A DNA stretch of 64,000 nucleotides from Bacillota bacterium (GCA_023412005.1 JAEYOE010000015.1:42390-106389); one strand, 5' to 3'; positions 1 through 7,985 are shown, counted from the first letter of the stretch. Notes: generated from the sequence alone by a model not told the origin. Made by a program: numbers and translations.

Positions 1-123
1 ACACTGTTTGTCATATATCAGGGTGCGTTAACGGTATCAAACCGTCCCTACAACCATTCCCTGCCCTTGTTGGGCCGCAGCACCGCTTTCATTGCGGATA
101 TGACCGCAGCCAACTGCATTCAA
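1..123. repeat. Non-coding 3' flank of the BMC operon with a degenerate dispersed repeat
   Basis: No credible gene follows the aldehyde dehydrogenase stop; the longest minus-strand frame from an ATG is only 23 codons. Bases 31-54 hold a short stem (ACGGT/ACCGT) followed by CCCTACAAC. This matches the layout of the dispersed palindrome-plus-CCCTAC repeats near 39.2, 39.5, 59.3 and 63.3 kb. It suggests, without proving, that the BMC operon ends here rather than running on beyond the window. Confidence 0.4.
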
Positions 124-1593
124 CTATACAATCCTGAAATTGCCGTACAGAACACAGCGCCGTAAGCGCGTGAATGTTCTCGCGCTCGTGAGGCCCTCAC
201 CGGTCGGTGTCGCAATGGTTAAGGTGGTAAAGCCTTCACCGTTGAACCCGAGCCCCGCGTATGACGGTGCATTCTTCACAAAAATCGTCGTGTTCAGCGC
301 CTTAGCCGCCATCGACAGATGCGAGACGTTTTGCGAATGCATCATGGCCGTATGCCGGCAGCCGTTTTCAGCCTTAATCGCTTTTCTTATGGCTTCGTCG
401 ATCGAACGCACAGTCGTGATGCCAAGCACCGGCATCAGCATTTCCACGTTGATGAACGGATGATTAAAATCGACCGCAGCGATCACCAGACGAGGTTCAC
501 CCGTGAAGTCGATGCCGCTGGCTTTAAGTATCACAGATGCATCACGGCCCACGAAATTACGGTTGGGCGTGTATTTGCCGTTTTTATTCTCGAGCACCGT
601 ATTAACGACTTTATTGATATCCGCGCCAGAAATTCTAAACGCGCCGTTTTTCACCATTTCGCTCATCAGTTTTTCTGCGATGTTTTCAAACGCAATCACT
701 TCTTTTTCGGCGATACACAGCACGTTATTATCAAAGCTGGCACCATCCACAATATCTTTCGCAGCCTGTGGAACGATGGCCGTATCATCAACGATGACCG
801 GCGGATTGCCGGGGCCGGCTGCAACCACCTTTTTGCCCGTTTTCATGGCCACCTTCACCACCGCTTCGCCGCCCGTTATCGAGAGCAGCGGAACATCCGG
901 ATGTTCCATGATCGCTTTACCTGATTCTAAGCTGGGTTCTTTGACCGCACAAATCAACGTTGAGGGGCCGCCCGCCGCCGCGATAGCTTCATTAAGTATG
1001 CGCATCGTCTCGATGGACACTTTTTTAGCCCCCGGGTGCGGATTGAAAACAATAGCGTTGCCCGCTGCAATCATGCTGATGGAATTGTTGATCACGCTGG
1101 ACGGCGGATTTGTGGACGGCGTGATGGACCCGATGACGCCATACGGTGCACGTTCGACCAGTGTTAATCCAAAATCGCCGGAAATCGCATCTGCTGTGAG
1201 GTCCTCAATACCAGGCGTTTTGTTTGCCGCCAGCAGATTCTTCTTCACCTTGTCTTCCACACGGCCATAGCCCGTTTCGCTGTTCGCAAGCTCCGCCAAA
1301 TAACGGGCATTTTTTTTACTGGCTTCGCGCATGGCATCAATAATCTGCCCTCTTTTTTCAAGCGTTAACAGGCTCAGCTCGATCTGGGCTGCTTTCGCAG
1401 ACTGTATGGCCTCTTCTGCCGTATCACAGAGCCATCTGCCTGCCGATACTTTAGCCACGCTGTCAGGCACATTAACCACGCTGTCCGTTACTCCGGGCAC
1501 GCTGCCTGTTGCTCTGGACACGCCGCTCGACCCAACCAATTGCTTGACTGTGTCGTCTACAATACTTCTGATTTGCTCGTCCGTTAAACTCAT
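124..1593 (-). CDS. pduP: CoA-acylating aldehyde dehydrogenase, BMC cargo (PduP/EutE type)
   Basis: Oxidises an aldehyde (acetaldehyde or propionaldehyde in known relatives) to acyl-CoA with NAD+ inside a bacterial microcompartment. The 489 residues match the family in length. The catalytic cysteine is C293 in the NNVLCIAEKE stretch, and the nucleotide-binding TPSTNPPSS segment is near residue 158. Residues 1-20 form a likely amphipathic helix, joined to the enzyme by a Ser/Val/Pro-rich linker (about 21-45); this is the usual layout of an encapsulation peptide. It is the last gene visible in the BMC operon, 15 bp after the vertex-protein gene. With PduL it gives the aldehyde to acyl-CoA to acyl-phosphate core of a catabolic BMC. 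If DeoC supplies the aldehyde, the substrate is acetaldehyde; that is inference. Confidence 0.93.
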   Translation of the reverse strand: MSLTDEQIRSIVDDTVKQLVGSSGVSRATGSVPGVTDSVVNVPDSVAKVSAGRWLCDTAEEAIQSAKAAQIELSLLTLEKRGQIIDAMREASKKNARYLAELANSETGYGRVEDKVKKNLLAANKTPGIEDLTADAISGDFGLTLVERAPYGVIGSITPSTNPPSSVINNSISMIAAGNAIVFNPHPGAKKVSIETMRILNEAIAAAGGPSTLICAVKEPSLESGKAIMEHPDVPLLSITGGEAVVKVAMKTGKKVVAAGPGNPPVIVDDTAIVPQAAKDIVDGASFDNNVLCIAEKEVIAFENIAEKLMSEMVKNGAFRISGADINKVVNTVLENKNGKYTPNRNFVGRDASVILKASGIDFTGEPRLVIAAVDFNHPFINVEMLMPVLGITTVRSIDEAIRKAIKAENGCRHTAMMHSQNVSHLSMAAKALNTTIFVKNAPSYAGLGFNGEGFTTLTIATPTGEGLTSARTFTRLRRCVLYGNFRIV

Positions 1594-1608
1594 ATCAAAA
1601 CCTCATTA

Positions 1609-1932
1609 CTACTTTTTTGCTGTGGGTTCATCTTTTAGTTCAAATTTTCTGAAAACGAGATTGCCTCTCAGTTCCACTGAATCGATAATGGCGATAATTG
1701 CAAGATCCGACGGCTTGCCGTCTGTCAGCGCGGTTTGCCTCGATGAGCTGCCGCCGACGCACATCACAACCTCACCTTCACCTGCTCCCACGGTATCGAT
1801 GGCAACAAGCGGCGCACCTTTTTCTTCAAAGCTTTCTATATCAATGGGCACAATAATCAACAGCTTTAAGCCCTGAAGTTTATCAGCCTTATTCGTGCTG
1901 ACCACATTTCCTCTGACCCGTGCAAGTATCAT
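1609..1932 (-). CDS. BMC-P pentameric vertex shell protein (EutN/CcmL family)
   Basis: Forms the pentamers that close the vertices of a polyhedral microcompartment shell. The 107-residue protein opens with ILARVRGNVVST and continues with LKLLIIVPID, both typical of the EutN/CcmL fold. It also has the GAGEVVMC-GGSSS segment that lines the pore region in this family. It lies between the PduM-like gene and the aldehyde dehydrogenase, with 15-bp gaps on both sides, so it is clearly co-transcribed. It is the only vertex gene in the window, whereas many BMC loci carry up to three. Confidence 0.93.
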   Translation of the reverse strand: MILARVRGNVVSTNKADKLQGLKLLIIVPIDIESFEEKGAPLVAIDTVGAGEGEVVMCVGGSSSRQTALTDGKPSDLAIIAIIDSVELRGNLVFRKFELKDEPTAKK

Positions 1933-1947
1933 AAAATCCCTCCAAGT

Positions 1948-2625
1948 TTACTCATCGATCGAGACGTGCAACTCTTTGGCCGCGTCTCTTGCCAGCGGTG
2001 TCACAATGGCACCCGGCGCACACCTAATGCGCTCTTTATGTTGCTTATACGCATCCATAACCTCTGTTTCGGTCACCAGAGAATACTGCCCTTCCGGCTT
2101 ACCGACTGAGAGCTTCAGCGTCTTTACGTTGGCGCCCATGTTCTCTATCGCCAGCAGCGCATCGTTGAGCCCTTCAAAGTAAGTGCCCCGCATAAAGCTC
2201 GGTTTCTCAAAATCCATTATCACAGTGACGCTTTTGTTCCACAGCAGCGCCCGCATGAGTGCCTGCTCAACAAAACCCCGATCGTCTCCGCTTGCTATGT
2301 TTTTCAGCATCCACAGCGGCGGCGATGCCAATATAACCTGCGAGCAGCCTTTCATCGTCTCCATCAGCTGCTGCTTGTCTTGCTGCGTTTCGGTTGCTGA
2401 AATGGTGCCTTCCCCCAGCAATGCCGCGCCTTCTCCGGCGCAAACGAGGCCATCAGGGCAGTTGTTGCTTAAATACGCCTTCAATGGCCCAATATCGGGC
2501 ACATAAGACGGTATCAGTACAAGCGTGCCCTTTTCCGTTTTCTCAGGCTCCATCATTTGCCTGATGACCCGTTCGGCGACCCGGCGAATCAGCATTTTCA
2601 ATTCTCTGCTATCGTCTATATTCAT
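1948..2625 (-). CDS. PduM-like BMC-associated protein
   Basis: Likely a structural or assembly factor of the microcompartment; PduM is needed for proper BMC formation in Salmonella, but its biochemical role is unknown. The C-terminal IVTPLARDAAKE segment matches the PduM ending IVTALAKDAASE as I recall it. The middle part (VILASPPLWML, then ALLWNKSVTVIMD) lines up with the corresponding PduM region. At 225 residues it is longer than the enteric protein (about 160), with an extra segment around residues 30-95. The N-terminus (about residues 8-26) could be an amphipathic, encapsulation-like helix. It overlaps the pduL stop by 4 bp (ATGA), so the two are translationally coupled. The assignment rests on remembered similarity. 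Confidence 0.65.
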   Translation of the reverse strand: MNIDDSRELKMLIRRVAERVIRQMMEPEKTEKGTLVLIPSYVPDIGPLKAYLSNNCPDGLVCAGEGAALLGEGTISATETQQDKQQLMETMKGCSQVILASPPLWMLKNIASGDDRGFVEQALMRALLWNKSVTVIMDFEKPSFMRGTYFEGLNDALLAIENMGANVKTLKLSVGKPEGQYSLVTETEVMDAYKQHKERIRCAPGAIVTPLARDAAKELHVSIDE

Positions 2626-3281
2626 CGTATCAGTTCCAACAGGTCTCCATTTTTAATGCAAGCGGCATTCGCTTCGTCGGTGTCGATATGCATTTCGAGC
2701 GAATGCGCCTTACCCGACCGCACAAGAACATTACCGAATACCGTTTCTCTTTCGCCGCTCTTCTTTACGCTGATCACATCACCGTTTTTCAGCCCGTAAA
2801 GCGCGGCTTCTTCATCAGATATGTGCAGGTGTCTGGCCGCCACAATCACGCCTTGCGCCAGCGTCAGCTCCCCTGCGGGGCCAATGAGCTTGCAGCCAAG
2901 CGTTCCCGCTATATCGCCCGACATTCTGACAACCGGCTTAATCCCGAGCTTAAACGAATCCGTCAGCGAAATTTCCACCTGAGTATCCGGGCGCTCCGGC
3001 CCCAAGATTCTCACGTTTGCAATGCTGCCCTTCGGGCCGGCTATGGTGATGCGTTCTTCACACGCAAACTGATCCGGCTGAGAGAGATTTCTCATTTTAC
3101 GCAGCTTATATCCCGCCCCGAAGAGCTTTTCCAAATCGCCTGCGGATATATGGATATGCCTTTGAGAGGATGCGACGGGAATTAAATATTCTTTATTTTG
3201 CGCCATGCTTTTAACCAGTGTCAGTGTGACAAGGCGCTTTACACATTCTTTTTCCATACTCCAATTGAGCTGCCTTTTCAT
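2622..3281 (-). CDS. pduL: Phosphate acyltransferase PduL
   Basis: Converts acyl-CoA plus phosphate to acyl-phosphate and free CoA, recycling CoA inside the BMC and enabling ATP formation by a kinase outside. Two tandem beta-barrel halves carry the metal-binding histidines: RHIHIS (H42, H44), RHLHIS (H151, H153) and MHID (H198). A glutamate (E75 in CEERITI) fits the conserved metal ligand. The N-terminal 30 residues precede the catalytic fold and contain a short possible helix (KECVKRLVTLTLVKS) that may serve as an encapsulation peptide. The start is uncertain: the first ATG lacks a clear ribosome site, and a GGAG lies only one base before the Met at residue 9. About 100 bp separate it from the upstream oxidoreductase gene. 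Confidence 0.93.
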   Translation of the reverse strand: MKRQLNWSMEKECVKRLVTLTLVKSMAQNKEYLIPVASSQRHIHISAGDLEKLFGAGYKLRKMRNLSQPDQFACEERITIAGPKGSIANVRILGPERPDTQVEISLTDSFKLGIKPVVRMSGDIAGTLGCKLIGPAGELTLAQGVIVAARHLHISDEEAALYGLKNGDVISVKKSGERETVFGNVLVRSGKAHSLEMHIDTDEANAACIKNGDLLELIR

Positions 3282-3383
3282 TTTTTATGATCTGCATGGC
3301 CCTTTGCTTTGCAGCAAAACGCTGCAGCTCCCGCCTCTGTAAACCCCGACAGCATAGTATACAGGGCGAACCACGACGGTTTT

Positions 3384-4514
3384 TTATGTCTTGACCCAGC
3401 AACCGCGTTCATGCGATTCGTACGCTTTTTCCATCACATGCTGTATGTAAGCGCCGTCCGCGAGATCAGGTGTGCAGGGTTTGTCTTCGTACACACAGTT
3501 TAAAAAGGTGTAAAGGCTATGCACATGAGCCCGGAGCCATCCTCCGGGAAGCTTCGGCGACGGGAATTCTCCTCCCGGCGCTTCGAACCGCTGTACCGAT
3601 TCGATCTTCGTAAACCCTTTGTTTCCCCCGAGAGCAACATCCGGCTGTGTGTTATCGTAAAACCACACCCAGTTCGGATCCATCAGATTTAGTTTAATCG
3701 CTCCCTTATCCCCGTATATTTCAACGATGAATTCATCATTGGTTCCCGTTGCGATCTTCGACACGTTGATTGTGCCGTGGGCGCCGTTTTTCATTTCCGC
3801 AACGATATACGCTGCGTCGTCCACGTCAACTTTTCTCATCTGGCCGTTTTCGTCAGGCCTTTGCTTATGAGCAATCTGCATTTTTGCATACAGCCCGTCA
3901 TACTCGCCCATCAGATAATACAGCATGTCGAGTACATGAGAGCCCATATCAAAAAGCGTTCCGCCGCAGGCCTTTTCTTTGTCGTACTTCCAGTTGAACT
4001 TCTTATTCGGGTCCGCATTGCTCGCGTGCATGTAAGATGCGTTAAACCCGAGAATTCTCCCTAGGCGCCCCTCTTCGATGATCTGCCTCGCGCGCATGAC
4101 GGATGGGAAGAACCGATTGTGAAACACTGTCTGATGCCTAAGGCTCTTGCCTTCCACAGCCCTCAGCATGCTTTGCGCCTGTTGCTCGTTCGCGGCAAGC
4201 GGCTTCTCACAATAAATGTGCAGCCCGCGCTGTGCTGCCTTAATGACGCACTCGGCGTGCTGAAAATTTGGAAGACAGATGCTGACCGCGTCAATATCGG
4301 CCTTCAGCAGTATGTCATCCAGGTTATCGGTGGCAAACTCAAAGCCATAGCTTTCCTTGGCCTTTTGCGCGGTGGACAGCGTGCGGTTATACACCCAGGC
4401 CAGCTTCACCTTAAAGGGCAGATCATTATAGAAAAACGGCAGAGCGGTATAGGCGTAGGTATGAACCTTACCGATAAAGCCCATACCCAGCACCGCAACT
4501 TTGATTTCCTTCAT
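3384..4514 (-). CDS. Gfo/Idh/MocA-family NAD(P)-dependent oxidoreductase
   Basis: A cytosolic dehydrogenase of the inositol/sugar type. The N-terminal Rossmann fold shows VLGMGFIGKVH, the active-site CEKPLA motif is near residue 110, and the C-terminal domain has GGTLFDMGSHVLDML with the family histidine. Its 376 residues are normal. It starts 2 bp after the stop of the preceding short-chain dehydrogenase, so the pair is probably coupled and may do successive oxidation and reduction of the same sugar or polyol. The substrate cannot be read from sequence. There is no encapsulation-like N-terminus, so it probably works outside the compartment. Confidence 0.88.
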   Translation of the reverse strand: MKEIKVAVLGMGFIGKVHTYAYTALPFFYNDLPFKVKLAWVYNRTLSTAQKAKESYGFEFATDNLDDILLKADIDAVSICLPNFQHAECVIKAAQRGLHIYCEKPLAANEQQAQSMLRAVEGKSLRHQTVFHNRFFPSVMRARQIIEEGRLGRILGFNASYMHASNADPNKKFNWKYDKEKACGGTLFDMGSHVLDMLYYLMGEYDGLYAKMQIAHKQRPDENGQMRKVDVDDAAYIVAEMKNGAHGTINVSKIATGTNDEFIVEIYGDKGAIKLNLMDPNWVWFYDNTQPDVALGGNKGFTKIESVQRFEAPGGEFPSPKLPGGWLRAHVHSLYTFLNCVYEDKPCTPDLADGAYIQHVMEKAYESHERGCWVKT

Positions 4515-4516
4515 TT

Positions 4517-5281
4517 CTATATCAGCATACCGCCGGTTACGTCAACACAGGTACCGTTGATGAAATCACCCTTCGTGGACGCAAGGAACGCAACGGTGTA
4601 GCCGACTTCCTGAGCCGTCGAGATTCTTCCCGACGGAATACGCTCCACGTACGAAGCAAGTATTTCCGGCTTGGAAAGCTTGTCTTCGTTAAGCGGCGTT
4701 CTCACCATGCCCGGTATCACACCGTTGACGATGATACCGTATGGCGAAAACTCTCTGGCCAGCGCCTTGGTTAACAAATTGAGGCCGCCCTTTGCGGACA
4801 CATAGTGCGCATGAGCCGGTGTATTAACGGCATAGGCTGATTTGGATGTGACGTTTACGATTCTGCCTCTGATGCCAGCTTTCTTGTAATAGACACACGC
4901 TCTTTTGCTGATCATGAACGGTCCGGTCAGATTCACATCAATCACCTTGCGCCACTCTGCGTCTGTCATGTCTTCAATCATCGTGGTTGGCCAGATACCT
5001 GCGTTGTTGACAACCACATCGAGATGGCCGAACTTATCCACAGATTCCTGAATCATTCTGTCGATGTCTTCGTCCCTCGTGATATCGCCATACATAGCTA
5101 TATGTGTACCGCCGTATCTTTGGCTGAGCGAATCGACAAACTTGAGCACGCCCGGTTCATCTATGATATAGTTAACAACGATATTTGCACCTTCCTGTGC
5201 AAACACCTCACAGATTCCGGCACCAAGCCCAGCACCGCCACCCGTGACCAGCACGGTTTTCCCCTTTAACCCGAGATCCAT
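4517..5281 (-). CDS. Short-chain dehydrogenase/reductase (SDR)
   Basis: A classical SDR of 254 residues. The nucleotide-binding motif TGGGAGLG covers residues 13-20, NNAG is near residue 92, the catalytic Tyr/Lys are Y160 and K164 (YVSAK), and a Ser lies in VTSKS about 13 residues earlier. A clean AAAGGAGG lies 7 bases before the ATG. It sits between the BMC-H shell gene and the Gfo/Idh gene. Sugar or polyol dehydrogenation fits the context, for example making an L-pentulose from a pentitol, but no substrate is shown. It could also regenerate NAD+ by reducing an aldehyde; I see no specific sign of that. Confidence 0.88.
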   Translation of the reverse strand: MDLGLKGKTVLVTGGGAGLGAGICEVFAQEGANIVVNYIIDEPGVLKFVDSLSQRYGGTHIAMYGDITRDEDIDRMIQESVDKFGHLDVVVNNAGIWPTTMIEDMTDAEWRKVIDVNLTGPFMISKRACVYYKKAGIRGRIVNVTSKSAYAVNTPAHAHYVSAKGGLNLLTKALAREFSPYGIIVNGVIPGMVRTPLNEDKLSKPEILASYVERIPSGRISTAQEVGYTVAFLASTKGDFINGTCVDVTGGMLI

Positions 5282-5311
5282 TTGAATGCCTCCTTTGCGT
5301 CTAGCCCAGTG

Positions 5312-5593
5312 TTATTTTGCAGGAAGGATCTTCTCCACATCTGAATGCGGACGCGGTATCACATGAACAGACACCAGCTCGCCAACGCGCTTCGCAGCTG
5401 ATGCACCGGCATCAACACTGGCCTTAACCGCACCGACATCGCCTCTGACCATCACAGTCACGAGACCGGAGCCGATCATTTCTTTACCCATAAGTTCCAC
5501 GCTGGCAGCCTTCACCATGGCATCAGCCGCTTCAATTGCTCCGATCAAACCCTTTGTTTCCACCATTCCTAATGCTTGCTTATCCATATTCAT
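5312..5593 (-). CDS. BMC-H hexameric shell protein (PduA/EutM type)
   Basis: The main facet protein of the microcompartment shell. The 93 residues form a single BMC domain beginning QALGMVETKGL, with the pore-facing region around VRGDVGAVKASVDAG and the C-terminal VHVIPRPH strand typical of PduA/EutM. An ATG two codons downstream (MDKQ) is better spaced from the GGGAG ribosome site and may be the true start. It lies immediately downstream of the aldolase gene, with an 8-bp gap. It is the only hexamer gene in the window, and no tandem-domain BMC-T gene is present here. Confidence 0.95.
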   Translation of the reverse strand: MNMDKQALGMVETKGLIGAIEAADAMVKAASVELMGKEMIGSGLVTVMVRGDVGAVKASVDAGASAAKRVGELVSVHVIPRPHSDVEKILPAK

Positions 5594-5601
5594 TTACTCC
5601 C

Positions 5602-6423
5602 TTAATATTCGTTTTTGGTTATTTTGACGTTTCCGCTTGGGCAGGTTGCTGAGCACTTGCCGCAATTTGTACACTCGTGCTGGTTCTCATTCTTGACAAT
5701 TATTATTCCTTTGCTGGTGCCCATTCTCACCGCACCGGCGTTAAGCATCGCATCGCATGTTTTGCGATCGTTGATGCCGGTAGAGGCTTTCACCATCACG
5801 CTGTCTCCCACAGTGCGTTTCATCAGGCGGATATCTTCGACAGTGGCACCGCCCGACCCAAAGCCTGTGGATGTTTTGACAAAATCGGTACCGGCCCGTT
5901 TTGCCAGCTCGCAAACGCGAACTTTTTCTTCATCCGTCAGAAGGCAGGTTTCAATGATGACCTTGACCATTGCTTTGGGATGAGCCGCGTCCACAACGCC
6001 TTTGATATCCTCATAAACCAGATCGTAATCCTTGTCTTTCAGAGCGCCGACGTTGATAACCATATCGACTTCTTCGGCGCCGTTTTTCACGGCTTCCATG
6101 GTTTCCACAGCTTTTACAAAGCTCGTGTTTGCTCCGAGAGGGAAGCCGATAACGCAGCATGTTTTCACACCGGATCCGGCCAGCTCAGACGCAACAAACT
6201 TCACATGGGTGGGGTTCACGCAAACGCTTGCGAATTTCCATTCCTTCGCTTCGTCGCAGAACTTCTTGACTGTGCTCTTGGGTGTCTCGGGCTTAAGCAC
6301 CGTATGATCCATATATTTGGCGTACGATGCATCAAAGCCGGAGCTCTTTTTCACACTTGAATTGTCCTGAACTTCTTTTAATACTTCATTGGTAATCTCT
6401 CTGACGATTTTTTCTATGTCCAT
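5602..6423 (-). CDS. deoC: Deoxyribose-phosphate aldolase with encapsulation-like N-terminus and C-terminal 4Fe-4S motif
   Basis: A class I aldolase that, in the known family, cleaves 2-deoxyribose 5-phosphate to acetaldehyde and glyceraldehyde 3-phosphate. Catalytic residues are intact: D120 in VDMVINVG, the Schiff-base lysine K183 in FVKTSTGF and K212 in VKASTGI. Residues 1-19 (MDIEKIVREITNEVLKEVQ) look like an amphipathic BMC encapsulation helix, followed by a linker to about residue 30. The C-terminus is unusual: after the barrel ends (about 243) there is a CTNCGKCSATCP motif with C251, C254, C257 and C261, the CxxCxxCxxxCP pattern of a 4Fe-4S ferredoxin half. Ordinary DeoC is about 220-250 residues and has no such cluster. 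AAGGAG lies 6 bases before the ATG. It is probably the signature enzyme of this BMC. Confidence 0.93.
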   Translation of the reverse strand: MDIEKIVREITNEVLKEVQDNSSVKKSSGFDASYAKYMDHTVLKPETPKSTVKKFCDEAKEWKFASVCVNPTHVKFVASELAGSGVKTCCVIGFPLGANTSFVKAVETMEAVKNGAEEVDMVINVGALKDKDYDLVYEDIKGVVDAAHPKAMVKVIIETCLLTDEEKVRVCELAKRAGTDFVKTSTGFGSGGATVEDIRLMKRTVGDSVMVKASTGINDRKTCDAMLNAGAVRMGTSKGIIIVKNENQHECTNCGKCSATCPSGNVKITKNEY

Positions 6424-6438
6424 ATTCGTCTCCTTCTT

Positions 6439-7227
6439 TTAGTGCATTTCACGGCCGCCCGTTACATTGAACGCCTGGCCTGTGCAATAATCTCCCGATA
6501 CGGTGAGGAAAAACACAAAGTCAACAACGTCTTCCTTCTTTGTCAGTCTGCCGAGCGGCACCTTTGCCGTGAACTTCTTAACAACTTCATCCTTAGGCAG
6601 CTTTAAATTGTCAATGTATCCGGCACTGACGTTCGACCACACGCCTGTGGCATCGGTGATACCGGGGCAGATGGAGTTTATCTTAATGTTGTAGTTCGCA
6701 TATTCAAATGCGAGCGCCTGAGTCAGCACAATCACCGCACCCTTTGCCGCACTGTAAGGGCCCATCAGCGCAGAACCCGTTTTGCCTGACTTGGAAGCAA
6801 AGTTGATGATTCTGCCTTCGTTGTTCTTCTTCATGCTTTCAATAGCCCCTTGTATACAGTATGCTGTGCCGTATACATTAACCTTGAACATTTTGTCAAA
6901 AACGGCTTCATCGTTCTCTTCGAAAGGTCTCTGATCCACAACGCCCGCGTTGTTAACCAGTGTATAAATATCACCGACTTCGCTCGTGATCTGCTTAAAG
7001 CACTTCAGCACCGCATCTCTGTCGGTAATGTTGAGTATAATCCCTTTTGCATAATAACCCTTTTTGCTCAGCTCTTCGGCCGATTTCTCCACCAGCGGAT
7101 CAATGTCGATCAATACCACTTTGGCACCCTGCTCGGCATACTTTTCTGCAATTGCGAAGCCTATGCTTTTAGCGGCTCCCGTTACAACGCAGACCTTGTC
7201 TTTCAAATTGTCAGAATATAGCCCCAT
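6439..7227 (-). CDS. Short-chain dehydrogenase/reductase (SDR), polyol type
   Basis: A classical SDR of 262 residues: nucleotide motif TGAAKSIG (about 16-23), NNAG near residue 92, catalytic Y158 and K162 (YSAAK) with Ser in NFASKSG. An aspartate after the second strand (VVLIDID) favours NAD(H) over NADP(H). The sequence style resembles polyol or butanediol dehydrogenases. A pentitol 4-dehydrogenase giving L-xylulose would fit the kinase and epimerases elsewhere in the region; a 2,3-butanediol dehydrogenase giving acetoin would fit the acetoin-type complexes. Neither can be chosen from sequence. It lies between rpe and deoC with a strong AAGGAGG site and has no encapsulation peptide. Confidence 0.88.
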   Translation of the reverse strand: MGLYSDNLKDKVCVVTGAAKSIGFAIAEKYAEQGAKVVLIDIDPLVEKSAEELSKKGYYAKGIILNITDRDAVLKCFKQITSEVGDIYTLVNNAGVVDQRPFEENDEAVFDKMFKVNVYGTAYCIQGAIESMKKNNEGRIINFASKSGKTGSALMGPYSAAKGAVIVLTQALAFEYANYNIKINSICPGITDATGVWSNVSAGYIDNLKLPKDEVVKKFTAKVPLGRLTKKEDVVDFVFFLTVSGDYCTGQAFNVTGGREMH

Positions 7228-7257
7228 GATGAATCCTCCTTCATATGTTTTGACTTT

Positions 7258-7908
7258 TTAAAACGTCGCTGCTTTGATAAGCTCGACTGTTTTTTTCATG
7301 TTTTGCGATCCAAAGACGAAAGAACCGGCCACCAACACGTCTGCCCCATTTGCCAGCACAACTTTATACGTGTTGGCATTGATACCGCCGTCCACCTGAA
7401 TCTCGTAATGATAGCCGTAGCGCGCTTTCAGCTCTCTCAACAGGTTCAGCTTTTCATACACATGCTCGATAATGCTTTGCCCGCCGAAGCCCACGCAAAC
7501 CGACACCTGCAGCACGATATCCGCTTCCTCCAGTGCACAGCGTATCGCATCAATCGGCGTTTCGGGCGTAATGGCAATTCCGGCCAGCTTGCCTGCTTTT
7601 TTGATGTCTCTTAGCAGCCTTATATGATGCGGGTTGCTTTCGGCATGTATCGTGATTGAATCAACATCCGCTTCCACAAACGGCTGTATCATGTCCTGCG
7701 GATTGCTGATCATAAGGTGTGCGTCTTTCCTCATGCGTTTATCGTTTCTTAATGCTTCAACGGTGCATAGCCCAACGGCAATATTGGGCACAAAGTGCCC
7801 ATCCATAATGTCGAGATGCAGCAGCTCACATCCTGCTTCATAGGCTCTGTCTATATCACGCCCAAGGTTTAAGTAATCGGCTGATAGTATTGATGCGGAT
7901 ATTTTCAT
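7258..7908 (-). CDS. rpe: Ribulose-phosphate 3-epimerase, divergent
   Basis: First gene of the BMC operon. A 216-residue TIM barrel of the Rpe/AlsE family that interconverts D-ribulose 5-phosphate and D-xylulose 5-phosphate in known members. Metal and catalytic residues are visible: H31 and D33 in LLHLDIMDGHFVPN, H64 in DAHLM and D173 in VDGGIN. The active-site loop usually read as NPGFGGQ is here CVGFGGQ (about 138-144), so the usual Asn-Pro is lost; a changed substrate, such as another ketose phosphate, is possible. It would connect D-xylulose 5-phosphate made by the AraD-like enzyme to ribulose 5-phosphate. Confidence 0.88.
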   Translation of the reverse strand: MKISASILSADYLNLGRDIDRAYEAGCELLHLDIMDGHFVPNIAVGLCTVEALRNDKRMRKDAHLMISNPQDMIQPFVEADVDSITIHAESNPHHIRLLRDIKKAGKLAGIAITPETPIDAIRCALEEADIVLQVSVCVGFGGQSIIEHVYEKLNLLRELKARYGYHYEIQVDGGINANTYKVVLANGADVLVAGSFVFGSQNMKKTVELIKAATF

Positions 7909-7956
7909 ATTGAACTCCAGTAAACAAATTTCACGACGAATGTTAACTACGAGTTA

Positions 7957-7985
7957 ATGATATTATATACCTTCACCCATGTCAA
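7957..7985 (-). promoter_or_regulatory. Predicted sigma-A promoter of the rpe-BMC operon
   Basis: TTGACA (7980-7985) and TATCAT (7957-7962) are separated by 17 bp on the minus strand, about 50 bp before the rpe start. A SorC-type palindrome lies just upstream at 8002-8015. Confidence 0.6.

Noticed and set aside
140..1270. Long plus-strand open frames opposite the aldehyde dehydrogenase gene
   Set aside because: They have no ribosome sites or recognisable families and lie opposite a gene with intact catalytic motifs; they are antisense shadows.
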